Translations under genes and position numbers: made by a program
Shown: positions 25,469-33,843 of the stretch, piece after piece
Layout: every line of letters starts with the position of its first letter
Numbering within the stretch: the stretch's first letter is position 1
Assembly (NCBI GenBank): GCA_963809205.1
Contig: CAWEIS010000010.1
Coordinates: 464,995-528,994 of the forward strand
Direction of reading: 5' to 3'
Length of the DNA stretch: 64,000 nucleotides
From: DATLLN01 sp963809205
GTDB lineage: Bacteria; Actinomycetota; Thermoleophilia; Gaiellales; JAICJC01
Notes under the pieces: model-generated
Databases searched by the model: none
Told to the model about the DNA's origin: nothing
What the model saw: the letters and a program-made list of their open reading frames with translations, nothing else

Positions 25469-25720
25469 ATGACCACGAGCGATCACTTCGACTGGCTTGC
25501 CCGGCGCATCGTCGACGGCGCGAAACGCGGCGATATGGTGCGGATGCACGGCGCGATAGTTGCCAGCCTCGAGCTGTACTCCCCGTCGGAGGCGACGATG
25601 CTCGTGTTCGACCCCGCGCTCGCCGAGCTGACCGGCGACGCCCACCAGGCAGCCAGCGTCGCAGTGACACGCCAACTCGGCGACTACACCGTCTCAGCTA
25701 CTCCTCCCCCCGTGGTGTAG
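25469..25720 (+). CDS. 83-aa hypothetical protein
   Basis: The predicted protein (MTTSDHFDWLARRIVDGAKR...) has a balanced composition, helical pattern and a coherent hydrophobic core, unlike the Arg-rich shadow frames. The ribosome site is poor and no family is recognised. Confidence 0.35.
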   Translation: MTTSDHFDWLARRIVDGAKRGDMVRMHGAIVASLELYSPSEATMLVFDPALAELTGDAHQAASVAVTRQLGDYTVSATPPPVV

Positions 25721-25769
25721 AGGAAGCTGGCCGGCGGTTGCCCGCTCGCGGTCGCAGTGGTGTCGGCGG

Positions 25770-26105
25770 TCAGCTAGACGCAGTAGCGGCGGCCTCTTCT
25801 GGGCGGTTGCCGACCAGGGCTAGTGGCGTGTTGCTGTCTGGGTCGCAGACCCAGATGCTGTTCCATTGGCCCTGGCCCAGAGCCGCAAGCAGCATTCCTC
25901 CGTCACGCTCGGGTGTGTGGCCGTAGATCAACAGGCACCCCGACGCGTCGACGTCCACGTGGTCGGCCCGCACGAAGACATGGCCACCGTCGACCGGCTC
26001 CACGGTGAAGGCGCGGTCGCCGTAGTGCTGGGAGAACTCCCCCAGGGCGGCTGCCAGCTACTCGGGTTCGAGTGCCGCGAAAGTCAGCCAGCCGGCCACC
26101 GCCAT
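25770..26105 (-). pseudogene. hypothetical protein interrupted by an in-frame TAG
   Basis: From ATG 26105 the frame reads MAVAGWLTFAALEPE, then TAG (26058-26060), and continues in frame with LAAALGEFSQHYGDR and a well-composed 95-residue protein ending EEAAATASS. Both sides look coding, so one nonsense change has probably split a gene of 111 codons. Internal initiation at GTG 26003 is possible. No family recognised. Confidence 0.5.
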
Positions 26106-26166
26106 GCGAGCCCAGTGGCCAGCGGCAGTCAAGGGGGTGGCGCGTAAATCGGTTGCCTGCGCCTGC

Positions 26167-26517
26167 CTAGCCGGTGTGGTGACTGAGTGCTGGAGGTAGG
26201 TTGTCGATGATCGGCAGCATGCTGGCGGTCATGTCGAGGATCCGCCGGGGAGGGGTGCCGGGTGGTGCGACCACAGCGAAGTCGTGCGCTTGGCTGTCCT
26301 CGACGCGGCCTAGCGTGGAGACGAGCAGGCCGATCACGGCGGAGTCGATGAAGGTGGTTTCCGAGAGGTCGACGACCAGCGTCGAACCATGCTCGAAGAC
26401 GCCGTCGAACACCGCTTCGAGTTCGTCGACGTCCGCCAGGTCCCGCTCGCCGGGCGCCGACACGACCCACAGGTGCTCGCCGACCCGATCCGTTCTGATA
26501 TCCGAGTCACTGTTCAT
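26167..26517 (-). CDS. STAS-domain anti-sigma factor antagonist (RsbV-like)
   Basis: 116 residues with the STAS pattern: LWVVSAPGERDLADVDELEA, STLVVDLSETTFIDSAVIGLL with a Ser as the phosphorylation candidate in FIDS, and a variable C-terminal helix. GGAGG precedes the ATG. In partner switching, the unphosphorylated form binds an RsbW-type kinase and frees a sigma factor; an RsbW-like gene is nearby at 27012. A paralogue is at 38561. Confidence 0.8.
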   Translation of the reverse strand: MNSDSDIRTDRVGEHLWVVSAPGERDLADVDELEAVFDGVFEHGSTLVVDLSETTFIDSAVIGLLVSTLGRVEDSQAHDFAVVAPPGTPPRRILDMTASMLPIIDNLPPALSHHTG

Positions 26518-26647
26518 CCCACGCCTCCACATCGACACAAGACAATCAGCGCCCCAAACGCCTGAGGCCAACCAAATCGTAGATCGTGATCACGAGCATT
26601 TCAACACCTGGACCGCGCCTCCGAGGCCGTGGCTAGGCGCGCGTTGG

Positions 26648-26977
26648 CTAGCGGTCTTCGAGGTGCTCGGTGACGATCTCGGCGGCCTCGCCGGTCTTCT
26701 CGACGACCAAGTAAAGCGGCGTGCTGGTGACGACGATCTCCACGCTGGGGACGTCGTGGCCGGGTCGAACCAGGAACTGGGCGTCGTGCTCGCGAACGTT
26801 CTCGAACTCCTGCGCGGTGATCAGGATTCGTTCGGTGCAGTCACGGTCTGAGCACTCGCAGTAGAACGCGACCTCCTCGGCGGGCGAGGCGTGCTCCCCG
26901 GCGCTCTCGTCGATCCGGTCGTTGGCCTTCCGGAACAACACCTCGTTCATCGCCAGCCGCTGCTCCCGACCATGCAT
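26648..26977 (-). CDS. conserved small protein with CxC...C motif
   Basis: 109 residues: a helical N-terminus with NEVLFRKANDRI, then YCECSDRDCTERI (three closely spaced Cys), ITAQEFENVREH and FLVRPGH, and an acidic C-terminus. I know this layout as a conserved actinobacterial hypothetical. Zn binding is possible. It is divergent from the RsbW-like gene, sharing a 34-bp intergenic region. Confidence 0.65.
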   Translation of the reverse strand: MHGREQRLAMNEVLFRKANDRIDESAGEHASPAEEVAFYCECSDRDCTERILITAQEFENVREHDAQFLVRPGHDVPSVEIVVTSTPLYLVVEKTGEAAEIVTEHLEDR

Positions 26978-27011
26978 ACGCTCCAGTCTACTCGGGTATC
27001 TACCCGATTGA

Positions 27012-27410
27012 GTGACTGACGCCCACGACGTTTCCCTGCTGCTACCCGCGAGCGTCGAATCCGCGCGTGCCGCCCGCCATGCCGTCGATGAACTGCGCTT
27101 CGACCAGCACCAAGAGGCAGTCTTCAACCTGCGGTTGCTGATCACCGAGCTCATCGGAAACAGCGTCCGCCACGCCGGCCTTTCATCCGCCGACACGATC
27201 GTCCTCGAAATCCAGATCCGACCAGACGAGATCCGAGCCCAGGTGACCGACCGTGGCCCGGGCTTCGCCCGACCGGAGTTCGACGCCCCACCCAGCGGCA
27301 CCGGCGGACGCGGCCTCTACCTCGTCGACGCGCTCGCTGACCGCTGGGGCGCCGAACCAACACCCCAGCACGACGGATGGCTCGTCTGGTTCGAGCTTGA
27401 CCTGCAATGA
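27012..27410 (+). CDS. RsbW-like ATP-binding regulator (HATPase_c_2)
   Basis: 132 residues with GHKL ATPase motifs: N box ELIGNSVRHAG, G1 box TDRGPGF and G2 box GTGGRGLYLVDAL. Such single-domain proteins phosphorylate STAS antagonists and bind sigma factors. The STAS protein at 26167 is the obvious partner candidate. GTG start at 27012. Confidence 0.8.
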   Translation: MTDAHDVSLLLPASVESARAARHAVDELRFDQHQEAVFNLRLLITELIGNSVRHAGLSSADTIVLEIQIRPDEIRAQVTDRGPGFARPEFDAPPSGTGGRGLYLVDALADRWGAEPTPQHDGWLVWFELDLQ

Positions 27411-27474
27411 GCACAAGCCCGGAGTGTTCGCGCTGCTGCCCGCAGGAGCAATCACTCGGCACGCCGCGAGTGCT

Positions 27475-27830
27475 TCCCTTCGTCTCGTGTGAGCGGCCCC
27501 ATGCATGCGCGCGTGTGCGCGCAAGGCAAGCACGATCCCGGCGGCCGCACCCCGACCCCGGCTACAGGAGCCGAGACGGGGGACGGGGACCCCTTCGACC
27601 CGCTTCGCCTCGTGCGAGCCGCCCTATGCATGCGCGCATGTAGAGGATCGGGTGGACTGTGCCAGGCTCCGCACCCCCACCCCCCGCTCCAGGAGCCGAG
27701 ACGGGGACGGGGTCCCCGCGAGTTCGCCTCGTGTGAGCGGCGTTATGCATGCGCGCGTACGCGCGAGGAGCGGACGTCCTCGGCGACCCGCACCCCCACA
27801 CCCCGCTCTGGGCCTGGCGTCGCGTAAGGG
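27475..27830. repeat. three imperfect tandem units of about 120 bp
   Basis: Each unit has TTCGYCTCGTGYGAGC, then ATGCATGCGCGC (at 27501, 27626 and 27745), a variable part, an Arg/Pro-coding C-rich run, and GAGCCGAGACGGGG with a GGGGACGGGG/CCCC palindrome in units 1 and 2. Period 119-125 bp. Frames through it are open because of composition but differ between units, so it is probably non-coding. Confidence 0.6.
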
Positions 27831-28112
27831 GCCGAATCTGGACAGTTGGCTAACTACAGGGCAGGTTTGTGCGGACCACGCTTGCACCCAGGCCTGTTGT
27901 GCGGACAAGGCATAAGCAGCTGATCGATCCCAGGGCAACCGGGCGTCCTTCCTCTTCCGCGGAAGCTCCGGGGGGTTATAGGGATCGCAGGAACCCGGAC
28001 ACAGCCTGTTGCTCGGGGTGGTTGGAAACTCGCGGCCACCTTCTATCGTTGCGACGAGATCGACGAGCTCTCCCGGGATCAGCTCGGATTTCGAAGCTAC
28101 TAGGCTTGCGGC

Positions 28113-28577
28113 ATGAAGATCTTCAATCTCAACGCAGACGAGTGGGATCGCACGGAAGAGCGCGAGGGCTGGCGCTTCAAGGACGCCTGGGTCGGCGCGC
28201 ACACCGACGCCGAGCTGATCGGCGCGAGCATGTACGAGGTCGAGCCGGGTAACAAGCAGGGGCCATTTCACACCCACCACGCGAACGAGGAATGGGCGAT
28301 CGTCCTCCGCGGCGAGCCGACGCTGCGCACGCACGAGGGCGAGCAGCAGCTGCGCCAGGGCGACGTCGTCGCGTTCCCGCGCGGCAAGGAGGGCGCGCAC
28401 CAGATCCGCAACGACACGGACGCGCCCGTCCGCGTCCTCATGCTCTCCACGCTGATCGCGCCGGACATCGTCGAGTACCTCGACACCGGCAAGATCGGCG
28501 CGCGGAGCGTCGCCGGCGAGCGGATCATCTTCGCTCGCCCGGGGCCCGAGCTCGAATATTGGGAGGACGAGGACTAG
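28113..28577 (+). CDS. cupin-domain protein
   Basis: 154 residues with a single cupin barrel: motif 1 FHTHHANEEWAIVLRGEPTL (His ligands and Glu) and motif 2 LRQGDVVAFPRGKEGAHQIR (Pro, Gly, His). Metal binding is likely; enzymatic function unknown. It is flanked by a 15-bp direct repeat (27987-28001 and 28614-28628). Confidence 0.8.
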   Translation: MKIFNLNADEWDRTEEREGWRFKDAWVGAHTDAELIGASMYEVEPGNKQGPFHTHHANEEWAIVLRGEPTLRTHEGEQQLRQGDVVAFPRGKEGAHQIRNDTDAPVRVLMLSTLIAPDIVEYLDTGKIGARSVAGERIIFARPGPELEYWEDED

Positions 28578-28643
28578 CGGCGTACTCCCTCAGGGGAGGC
28601 CGGAGCGGGGAATGCAGGAACCCGGACAGGGGGCTGGCAGCGT

Positions 28644-29085
28644 GTGCTGCCGGCCTACGGCGGCGTGTGGCGGATCGATCAGACCGACTTCACCTCCAAG
28701 CGGCTGATCCGCGTTCCCATCGGCGATCTGCCAGGTCACATCGCGTATGGATCACGCTCGGTATGGGTCGTCACGGCGTCCGGGCAGATCGCCCGGATCC
28801 GCGCAGCGACAAACGCAGTCGACCCAGACGCGGTGCAGTTCCCCACAAGCCGGCCCGCCCGAGACATCGCCTTTGCTCAAGGCGCGTTGTGGGTCTCCTC
28901 AAACACGCAACCCTCGAACAATCTCAGCGAAGTCAGCCCTGCCACCGATCAAATCATCGCCACGAAGTCCCTCCCCGGCACCGTCAACTGGCTCGCCGGC
29001 AATCGAACCACCCTCCTCGCCGACTACACCGACCAGCAGACCCCGTCACTACGTCCTCGCCGCCATCCTCCCCGACGGCTAGCGG
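28644..29085 (+). pseudogene. fragment of a YncE/Vgb-like beta-propeller
   Basis: The frame encodes propeller strands (GVWRIDQTDFTSKRLIRVPI, SVWVVTASGQIARI, GALWVSSNTQ) similar in pattern to the propeller of the cyclase protein at 2423, but with no signal, no clear start and an end that runs into Arg/Pro-rich sequence. It is probably a truncated remnant. Confidence 0.5.
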
Positions 29086-29201
29086 TGATCCCACTACACG
29101 CCGTAAGCCGCGCCAGCTCAGTAGCAACGCGCAACCCTGCCGCTTCGACCGCCAGCTGGGAACTGGCGGGCCGCCGGACGCGCGACCCGCCGCTGCTAGG
29201 G

Positions 29202-29675
29202 CTATGGCTCGAGTTGGTAAATGAACCCTTCGGTGTTGCCGGTGGAGTTAACGAAGACGACTTGGCCACGGGCGTTACGGTAGGTGCCCGTGCCGCCCAG
29301 GATTGCCCCTTGGGTGCGATCGTTCACGCCGAAATGGACCGGCCCATTGGCGACAATCGAGCCGCCGCGCAGGAACGTCGTGACGGAACACTCAGCCAGC
29401 ACCCCTGGCTTGTCCATCAACGTGCAGATTGCGTGTTGGTGGCCGACCCGAGTTTGGCCGTCGGCTGACCACACAGGACCGTTCACGACGACCTGATCGC
29501 CGATGAACGTGTCCTTGTTCGGGTTGACCTTCAGGAAGGTGATCTTGCCGCCCGTCTGGACGACGTGGATCGTTTGGGGCTGTGTCAGTTCGTCGCTGGA
29601 ACCGACCGCGATGCCAGCCAGAGCCAGTACGGCAATCATCGCCAACCCAAAGCTGAGAAGCAGTTTGCGACGCAT
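29202..29675 (-). CDS. secreted AOC-barrel (dirigent/allene-oxide-cyclase-like) protein
   Basis: 157 residues. The signal peptide MRRKLLLSFGLAMIAVLALA is followed by a beta-barrel with HQHAICTLM, FLRGGSIVANGPVHF, ILGGTGTYRNARGQV and FVNSTGNTEG, the pattern of bacterial allene-oxide-cyclase-barrel proteins. Exported, probably without allene oxide cyclase activity; ligand unknown. Confidence 0.75.
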   Translation of the reverse strand: MRRKLLLSFGLAMIAVLALAGIAVGSSDELTQPQTIHVVQTGGKITFLKVNPNKDTFIGDQVVVNGPVWSADGQTRVGHQHAICTLMDKPGVLAECSVTTFLRGGSIVANGPVHFGVNDRTQGAILGGTGTYRNARGQVVFVNSTGNTEGFIYQLEP

Positions 29676-29876
29676 CTTGTCCCCCCTCGTTTCGCGTACA
29701 GAGATGGCGTGAGGTCAGAGCCGTCCGCGCCCAAGCCTCGCCGCCGGAGCACCCGCGACTCTACCAACAGACAATCAGCTTCGTCGGTCGCAAACCGACC
29801 GTAGACGCCATCGATCGCCTCGTGTGATGCGGAAAGGGCTTTGACGGCATCGGGGTGAAGGCGGATACTCCCGGGC

Positions 29877-30836
29877 GTGCCAGCCTGCTCCAACTGTGGC
29901 GAGGAAATCCCTGACCGCGCCCGCTTCTGCCTAAGCTGCGGCACCGCACTGGTCGAAGCTGCCTAGGCGGAGCGTCGCGAGCGACGTGTCGTCAGCGATC
30001 CTGTTCGCCGACCTAGCCGGCTTCACGAGCCGCTCGGAATCGTTGGATGTGGAGGATGTGGAGGATGTGGAGGATGAGGGTTCCTCGCGCCGTATCTGGC
30101 CGTCTTGCGGGCGGAGGTTGAGCGCACCGGGGGCCAGGTTGTCAAGTTCACGGGTGATGGCGTGATGGCGATCTTCGGTGCGGTGGCTGCACATGAGGAT
30201 GATCCGGAGCGGGCAGTCCGCGCGGCGCTCGGCATCTCTGAGCGAGTCGCCGAAGCGGAGGACGCCGATCTGCGGGTCCGCGTGGGTGTCACCAGCGGGG
30301 AGGCGCTGGTCAGCCATGACCCGGCGGGCGGCGTCGACGCCGTCGGCGACGTCGTGAATACGGCCGCGCGGTTGGAGTCAGCGGCGCCGCTGGGGGGGTC
30401 TTGGTGGATGGGCGGACGTATCGGGCGACCGAGCGGGCAATTCGCTACGAGGCGGCTGAGGCGGTGGAGGCGAAGGGCAAGTCTGAGCCGGTCGAGGCGT
30501 GGGTGGCGGTCGCGCCGCGTTCGATCGTGCCCGAGCAGGTGCCGGTGGGTGGCTTGCCGTTGATCGGCCGCGACGCCGAGGCCGATCTGCTGCACGATGC
30601 GCTTGACCGGTCGCGGCGGGAACCCTCGACACAGTTGGTGCGAGCCTGGGATCGGCAAGACCCGACTGGTCGAGGAGCTCTTGGGATACGTCGAGGAGTT
30701 GCCGGAGCTGATCACGTGGCGGCGTGGCCGCTCGCTCGGATGTATGGAGTCCGGGCGCACCGGGACGGGATCGCCCCCAACGTCGCGGCGAATTCAGGCG
30801 CAAGGCATCACACCCGCGCCTGCCAGCGGCCGACGT
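29877..30836 (+). pseudogene. decayed zinc-ribbon - class III cyclase - AAA ATPase gene
   Basis: GTG 29877 opens a zinc ribbon (CSNCGEE ... CLSCG), then TAG at 29964-29966, then ILFADLAGFTSRSE, a frameshift straight after three GTGGAGGAT repeats near 30045-30080, then VVKFTGDGVMAIFG (second metal Asp), VGVTSGEAL and NTAARLE in a new frame, another shift near 30395, then a Walker-A-like GIGKTRLVEELLG piece. Intact homologues go on with a large ATPase/TPR region; here it ends at about 30836. Clearly non-functional. Confidence 0.75.
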
Positions 30837-31062
30837 GAGTCACGCGCTTGCTTTGAGAAGTGCTTCTGCACGGTGCTGGTACAGCGTTGCGCCGGTCTTG
30901 CGAGGCGGACGGCCGCCTCCACGATCCGGCTTGGTAGGCGGCGGCCGGGGCAATGCGCCAGGGTTGCAGAGTCAGTAGGATTGCGAGGCTGACGGACGCG
31001 GCTCGGGTGCGGTCACTGATGCAGCGCAGGGTGTAACTTGTCGCAGTGAGGTGGGGGGCGGG
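30837..31062. other. gap before the TIR-WD40 gene
   Basis: 226 bp with no recognisable gene; it must contain the promoter for the TIR-WD40 / cyclase pair unless that is upstream. Confidence 0.3.
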
Positions 31063-33843
31063 ATGACCGCAGGCGAGCAGGATGTCTTCGTTTCGTACTC
31101 GCGCTCCGACCGCGACTCGGTTCAACGGCTCATCGGCGCCCTGAACGCTCGCGGCCGAACGGCATGGGTCGACTGGGAAGGCATCGCTCCGACCGCGGAA
31201 TGGATGGAGGAGATCCGGGACGCGATCGATGCCGCGGATACCTTCGTGGCGATCCTTTCTCCAGATTCCGCTATCTCGAGCGTCTGCGTCCAGGAGCTCG
31301 ATCATGCTGTGTCGAGGAACAAGCGGATAGTTCCGGTCGTGGTGCGTGACGTTGATTCTCAACACGTGCCGGAGGAGCTGGCCAAGCGAAACTGGTTGTT
31401 CCTGCACGAGGGTGACGGGTTTGAAGCGGGAGTCGACACTCTTGTCGAGGCGCTCGATTCAGACCTCGACGCCGTCAAGCTGCACAGTCGGTTGTTGGTG
31501 AGGTCCCGCGAGTGGAGCGATGCTGGGCGGCCCTCCTCGAAGCTGCTGCGTGGTGGAGACCTGGCCGAGGCCGAATCCTGGATCACCTCGCCCGATCGAG
31601 CTCTGCGACCGACGGACCTTCAGGCGCAGTTCGTGACCGCGTCGAAGAAGGGGGCGTCGCGACGTCAGAGCCGGATTGTTGCAGCCGTCAGCGTGGTGGC
31701 GCTGGTTGCGGTGAGCCTTGGAATCGTTGCCTGGAGCCAACGCGGAGCAGCCCTGCGGGAGCGGAATCGGGCGGAAGAGCAGACCAGAATCGCACGCTCG
31801 CAGGTGCTCGCAGGTGACGCACGGGCGAATATGGGCGATCAAATCGATCTCGCGGCGCTGCTCAGCCTAGAGGCGCAAGAGATCGCCGAAACGCCCGCGG
31901 CCGCGCAGGCAATCCACGTGGCCGCTCAGAGGACCAGTTGGCTCGAACGCGTTTTGCGCAGATCGTCGTCGCCCGTGTTCTCGGTCGCGTTTGATCCCGA
32001 GCGCCAGATGGTGGCTGCTGGAAGTCTCGACGGGACGGTCGTGCGCTGGGATCCTCGGACGGGAGAGGAGATCGGAGCACCGCTTGACGGCCATGCGGTG
32101 GTTCAGGGTCTCGCGTTCAGTCCTGACGGGAGTCTGCTCGTCTCGGGAGGCGATCGGAAGGTGATCATCCGGGATCCGCTGACCGGCCGACAGGTCGCAG
32201 CACCGCTCCGCTTCGCGAAATCGACATATGGGCTCGCGTTCAGCCCGGACGGTGCGATGCTTGCTGTGGGCGCGGGCGACGTCGTTCGTCTCTACAACGT
32301 GTCGTCGTGGCGGCAGATCCGCCCGGACATCCGACCTCATCAGGGTCTGATCGGGGGTATCGCCTTCTCTCCGGACGGTCGTACCTTGGCCACGACTGGT
32401 GACGATGGGACGCTCAGGCTATGGGGCATTCCGTCGGGCGAACCGTCGGGGCAGCCCCTCAGGACGAGCGGTATTCCCGCGGGCAGTGTGGCGTTCAGCC
32501 CCGACGGACGTGTGCTGGCCGCGGGCTCGAAAGGAGCCGTTGACTTCTTCGATCCAGCCACCGGCAGGCGTCTCGGTAGGCCGATTCGGACGGGTGTGGC
32601 CGGTGGCGTATACGGCTTGCAGTTCAGCCCGGATGGGACGCTTCTTGCCACTGGAAGCGAGGGAAGCGGCGTGAGACTGTGGGATGCGAAGGACCGGCTT
32701 CCAGTCGGTGGGCGGCTCGAGGGTCAGGAGGGGTACACGAGGAGCGTGGCGTTCAGCCCGGGCGGCACCGAACTGGCATCAGGCAGCGTTGCCGGCAACG
32801 TCGCTCTTTGGAGACTCCCTGCGCTCCACACGCGAGGGCAGTACGGCGTCTTCGGGGTTGACTTCAGCCGTGACGGCACAGTCTTGGCAACCGGTGCTGG
32901 CGACGGAACGATCGCCTTGTGGGATACGGCGACGGGATCACCCATCGGCAACCCAATGGCATACCCCGACTCCTACGTCAACAACATCGATCTCAGCTCC
33001 GACGGCCGCACCATCGTCGCAGGGTACGGAGACGGAACGGCGATCGTCTGGGATGCACGAACCCGCAAGCGGATTCGCACCCTCAACGGCCGCCGCGAGG
33101 GTGAGGTGATGGTGGCTCTGAGTCCCAACGGGGCGGTGGTCGCGACGGGCAGCGAGCGGCACGACGTACTGTTGTCCGACGAAGCGACGGGGAATCTGAT
33201 AGGCGAACCCTTAACCGGACACAGCGGTAAGATCGAAGGGGTTGCGTTCAGCTCGGACGGCTCGGTACTCGCGTCCTCCGGGCAGGATGGCAAGGTCATT
33301 CTCTGGAACCCGACCACGCGCCAGCGGACCGGCGCGTCCATCGCGTATTCGGATCCGGGCGATGTCTCCCTTGCCGTCAGCCCCACTGGAAACATGCTCG
33401 CCACAGGGTTCGTAGATGGCCGAGTCACCCTGTGGAACCCTCGGACCGGCAGACGGCTCGGCCAACCGCTCGAGGCGCAGAGGAACTCCATTACCGCCCT
33501 CGCCTTCAGTCGGGACGGACGCACGCTTGCGTCGGGGAGCACTGACGGGAAAATAGTGTTGTGGGACATCAAATCGCGCCAGCAGATCGGCGAGCCACTC
33601 CATGGCTACGGAACCGTGTGGAGTCTAGCCTTCAGCCCTGACGGTCGCTCGCTCGTTTCCGGCGGAAACGACGCCACATACGTCCGAGACAATACGTCGT
33701 GGTCATCGGACTTCGCCCTGCTGCGCAACCGACTATGTCGGGTCGCTGGACGGAATCTGACGCGCGCCGAGTGGCAACAGTTCGTATCCTTCACGCCCTA
33801 TCGGAAAATCTGCCCCCAGTGGCCCATCCCCGACGGCAGGTAA
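31063..33843 (+). CDS. TIR - TM - WD40 (14-repeat) protein
   Basis: 926 residues. Residues about 5-130 form a TIR domain (QDVFVSYSRSDRDSVQRLI, WVDWEGIAPTAEWMEEI) with SSVCVQELDHA, in which the Glu of C-x2-E occupies the catalytic position of NAD+-cleaving TIRs. A short helical linker is followed by one TM helix near 205-224 and a coiled segment. From about residue 304 there are 14 WD40-type repeats (xFSPDG-x-xLATG ... LWD), enough for two seven-blade propellers. No NTPase domain. Its 3' end overlaps the cyclase gene. A membrane-linked sensor with a TIR effector is inferred. Confidence 0.85.
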   Translation: MTAGEQDVFVSYSRSDRDSVQRLIGALNARGRTAWVDWEGIAPTAEWMEEIRDAIDAADTFVAILSPDSAISSVCVQELDHAVSRNKRIVPVVVRDVDSQHVPEELAKRNWLFLHEGDGFEAGVDTLVEALDSDLDAVKLHSRLLVRSREWSDAGRPSSKLLRGGDLAEAESWITSPDRALRPTDLQAQFVTASKKGASRRQSRIVAAVSVVALVAVSLGIVAWSQRGAALRERNRAEEQTRIARSQVLAGDARANMGDQIDLAALLSLEAQEIAETPAAAQAIHVAAQRTSWLERVLRRSSSPVFSVAFDPERQMVAAGSLDGTVVRWDPRTGEEIGAPLDGHAVVQGLAFSPDGSLLVSGGDRKVIIRDPLTGRQVAAPLRFAKSTYGLAFSPDGAMLAVGAGDVVRLYNVSSWRQIRPDIRPHQGLIGGIAFSPDGRTLATTGDDGTLRLWGIPSGEPSGQPLRTSGIPAGSVAFSPDGRVLAAGSKGAVDFFDPATGRRLGRPIRTGVAGGVYGLQFSPDGTLLATGSEGSGVRLWDAKDRLPVGGRLEGQEGYTRSVAFSPGGTELASGSVAGNVALWRLPALHTRGQYGVFGVDFSRDGTVLATGAGDGTIALWDTATGSPIGNPMAYPDSYVNNIDLSSDGRTIVAGYGDGTAIVWDARTRKRIRTLNGRREGEVMVALSPNGAVVATGSERHDVLLSDEATGNLIGEPLTGHSGKIEGVAFSSDGSVLASSGQDGKVILWNPTTRQRTGASIAYSDPGDVSLAVSPTGNMLATGFVDGRVTLWNPRTGRRLGQPLEAQRNSITALAFSRDGRTLASGSTDGKIVLWDIKSRQQIGEPLHGYGTVWSLAFSPDGRSLVSGGNDATYVRDNTSWSSDFALLRNRLCRVAGRNLTRAEWQQFVSFTPYRKICPQWPIPDGR

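Noticed and set aside
27475..27830. CRISPR array
   Set aside because: Only three units of about 120 bp, no short identical repeats with unique spacers and no cas genes.
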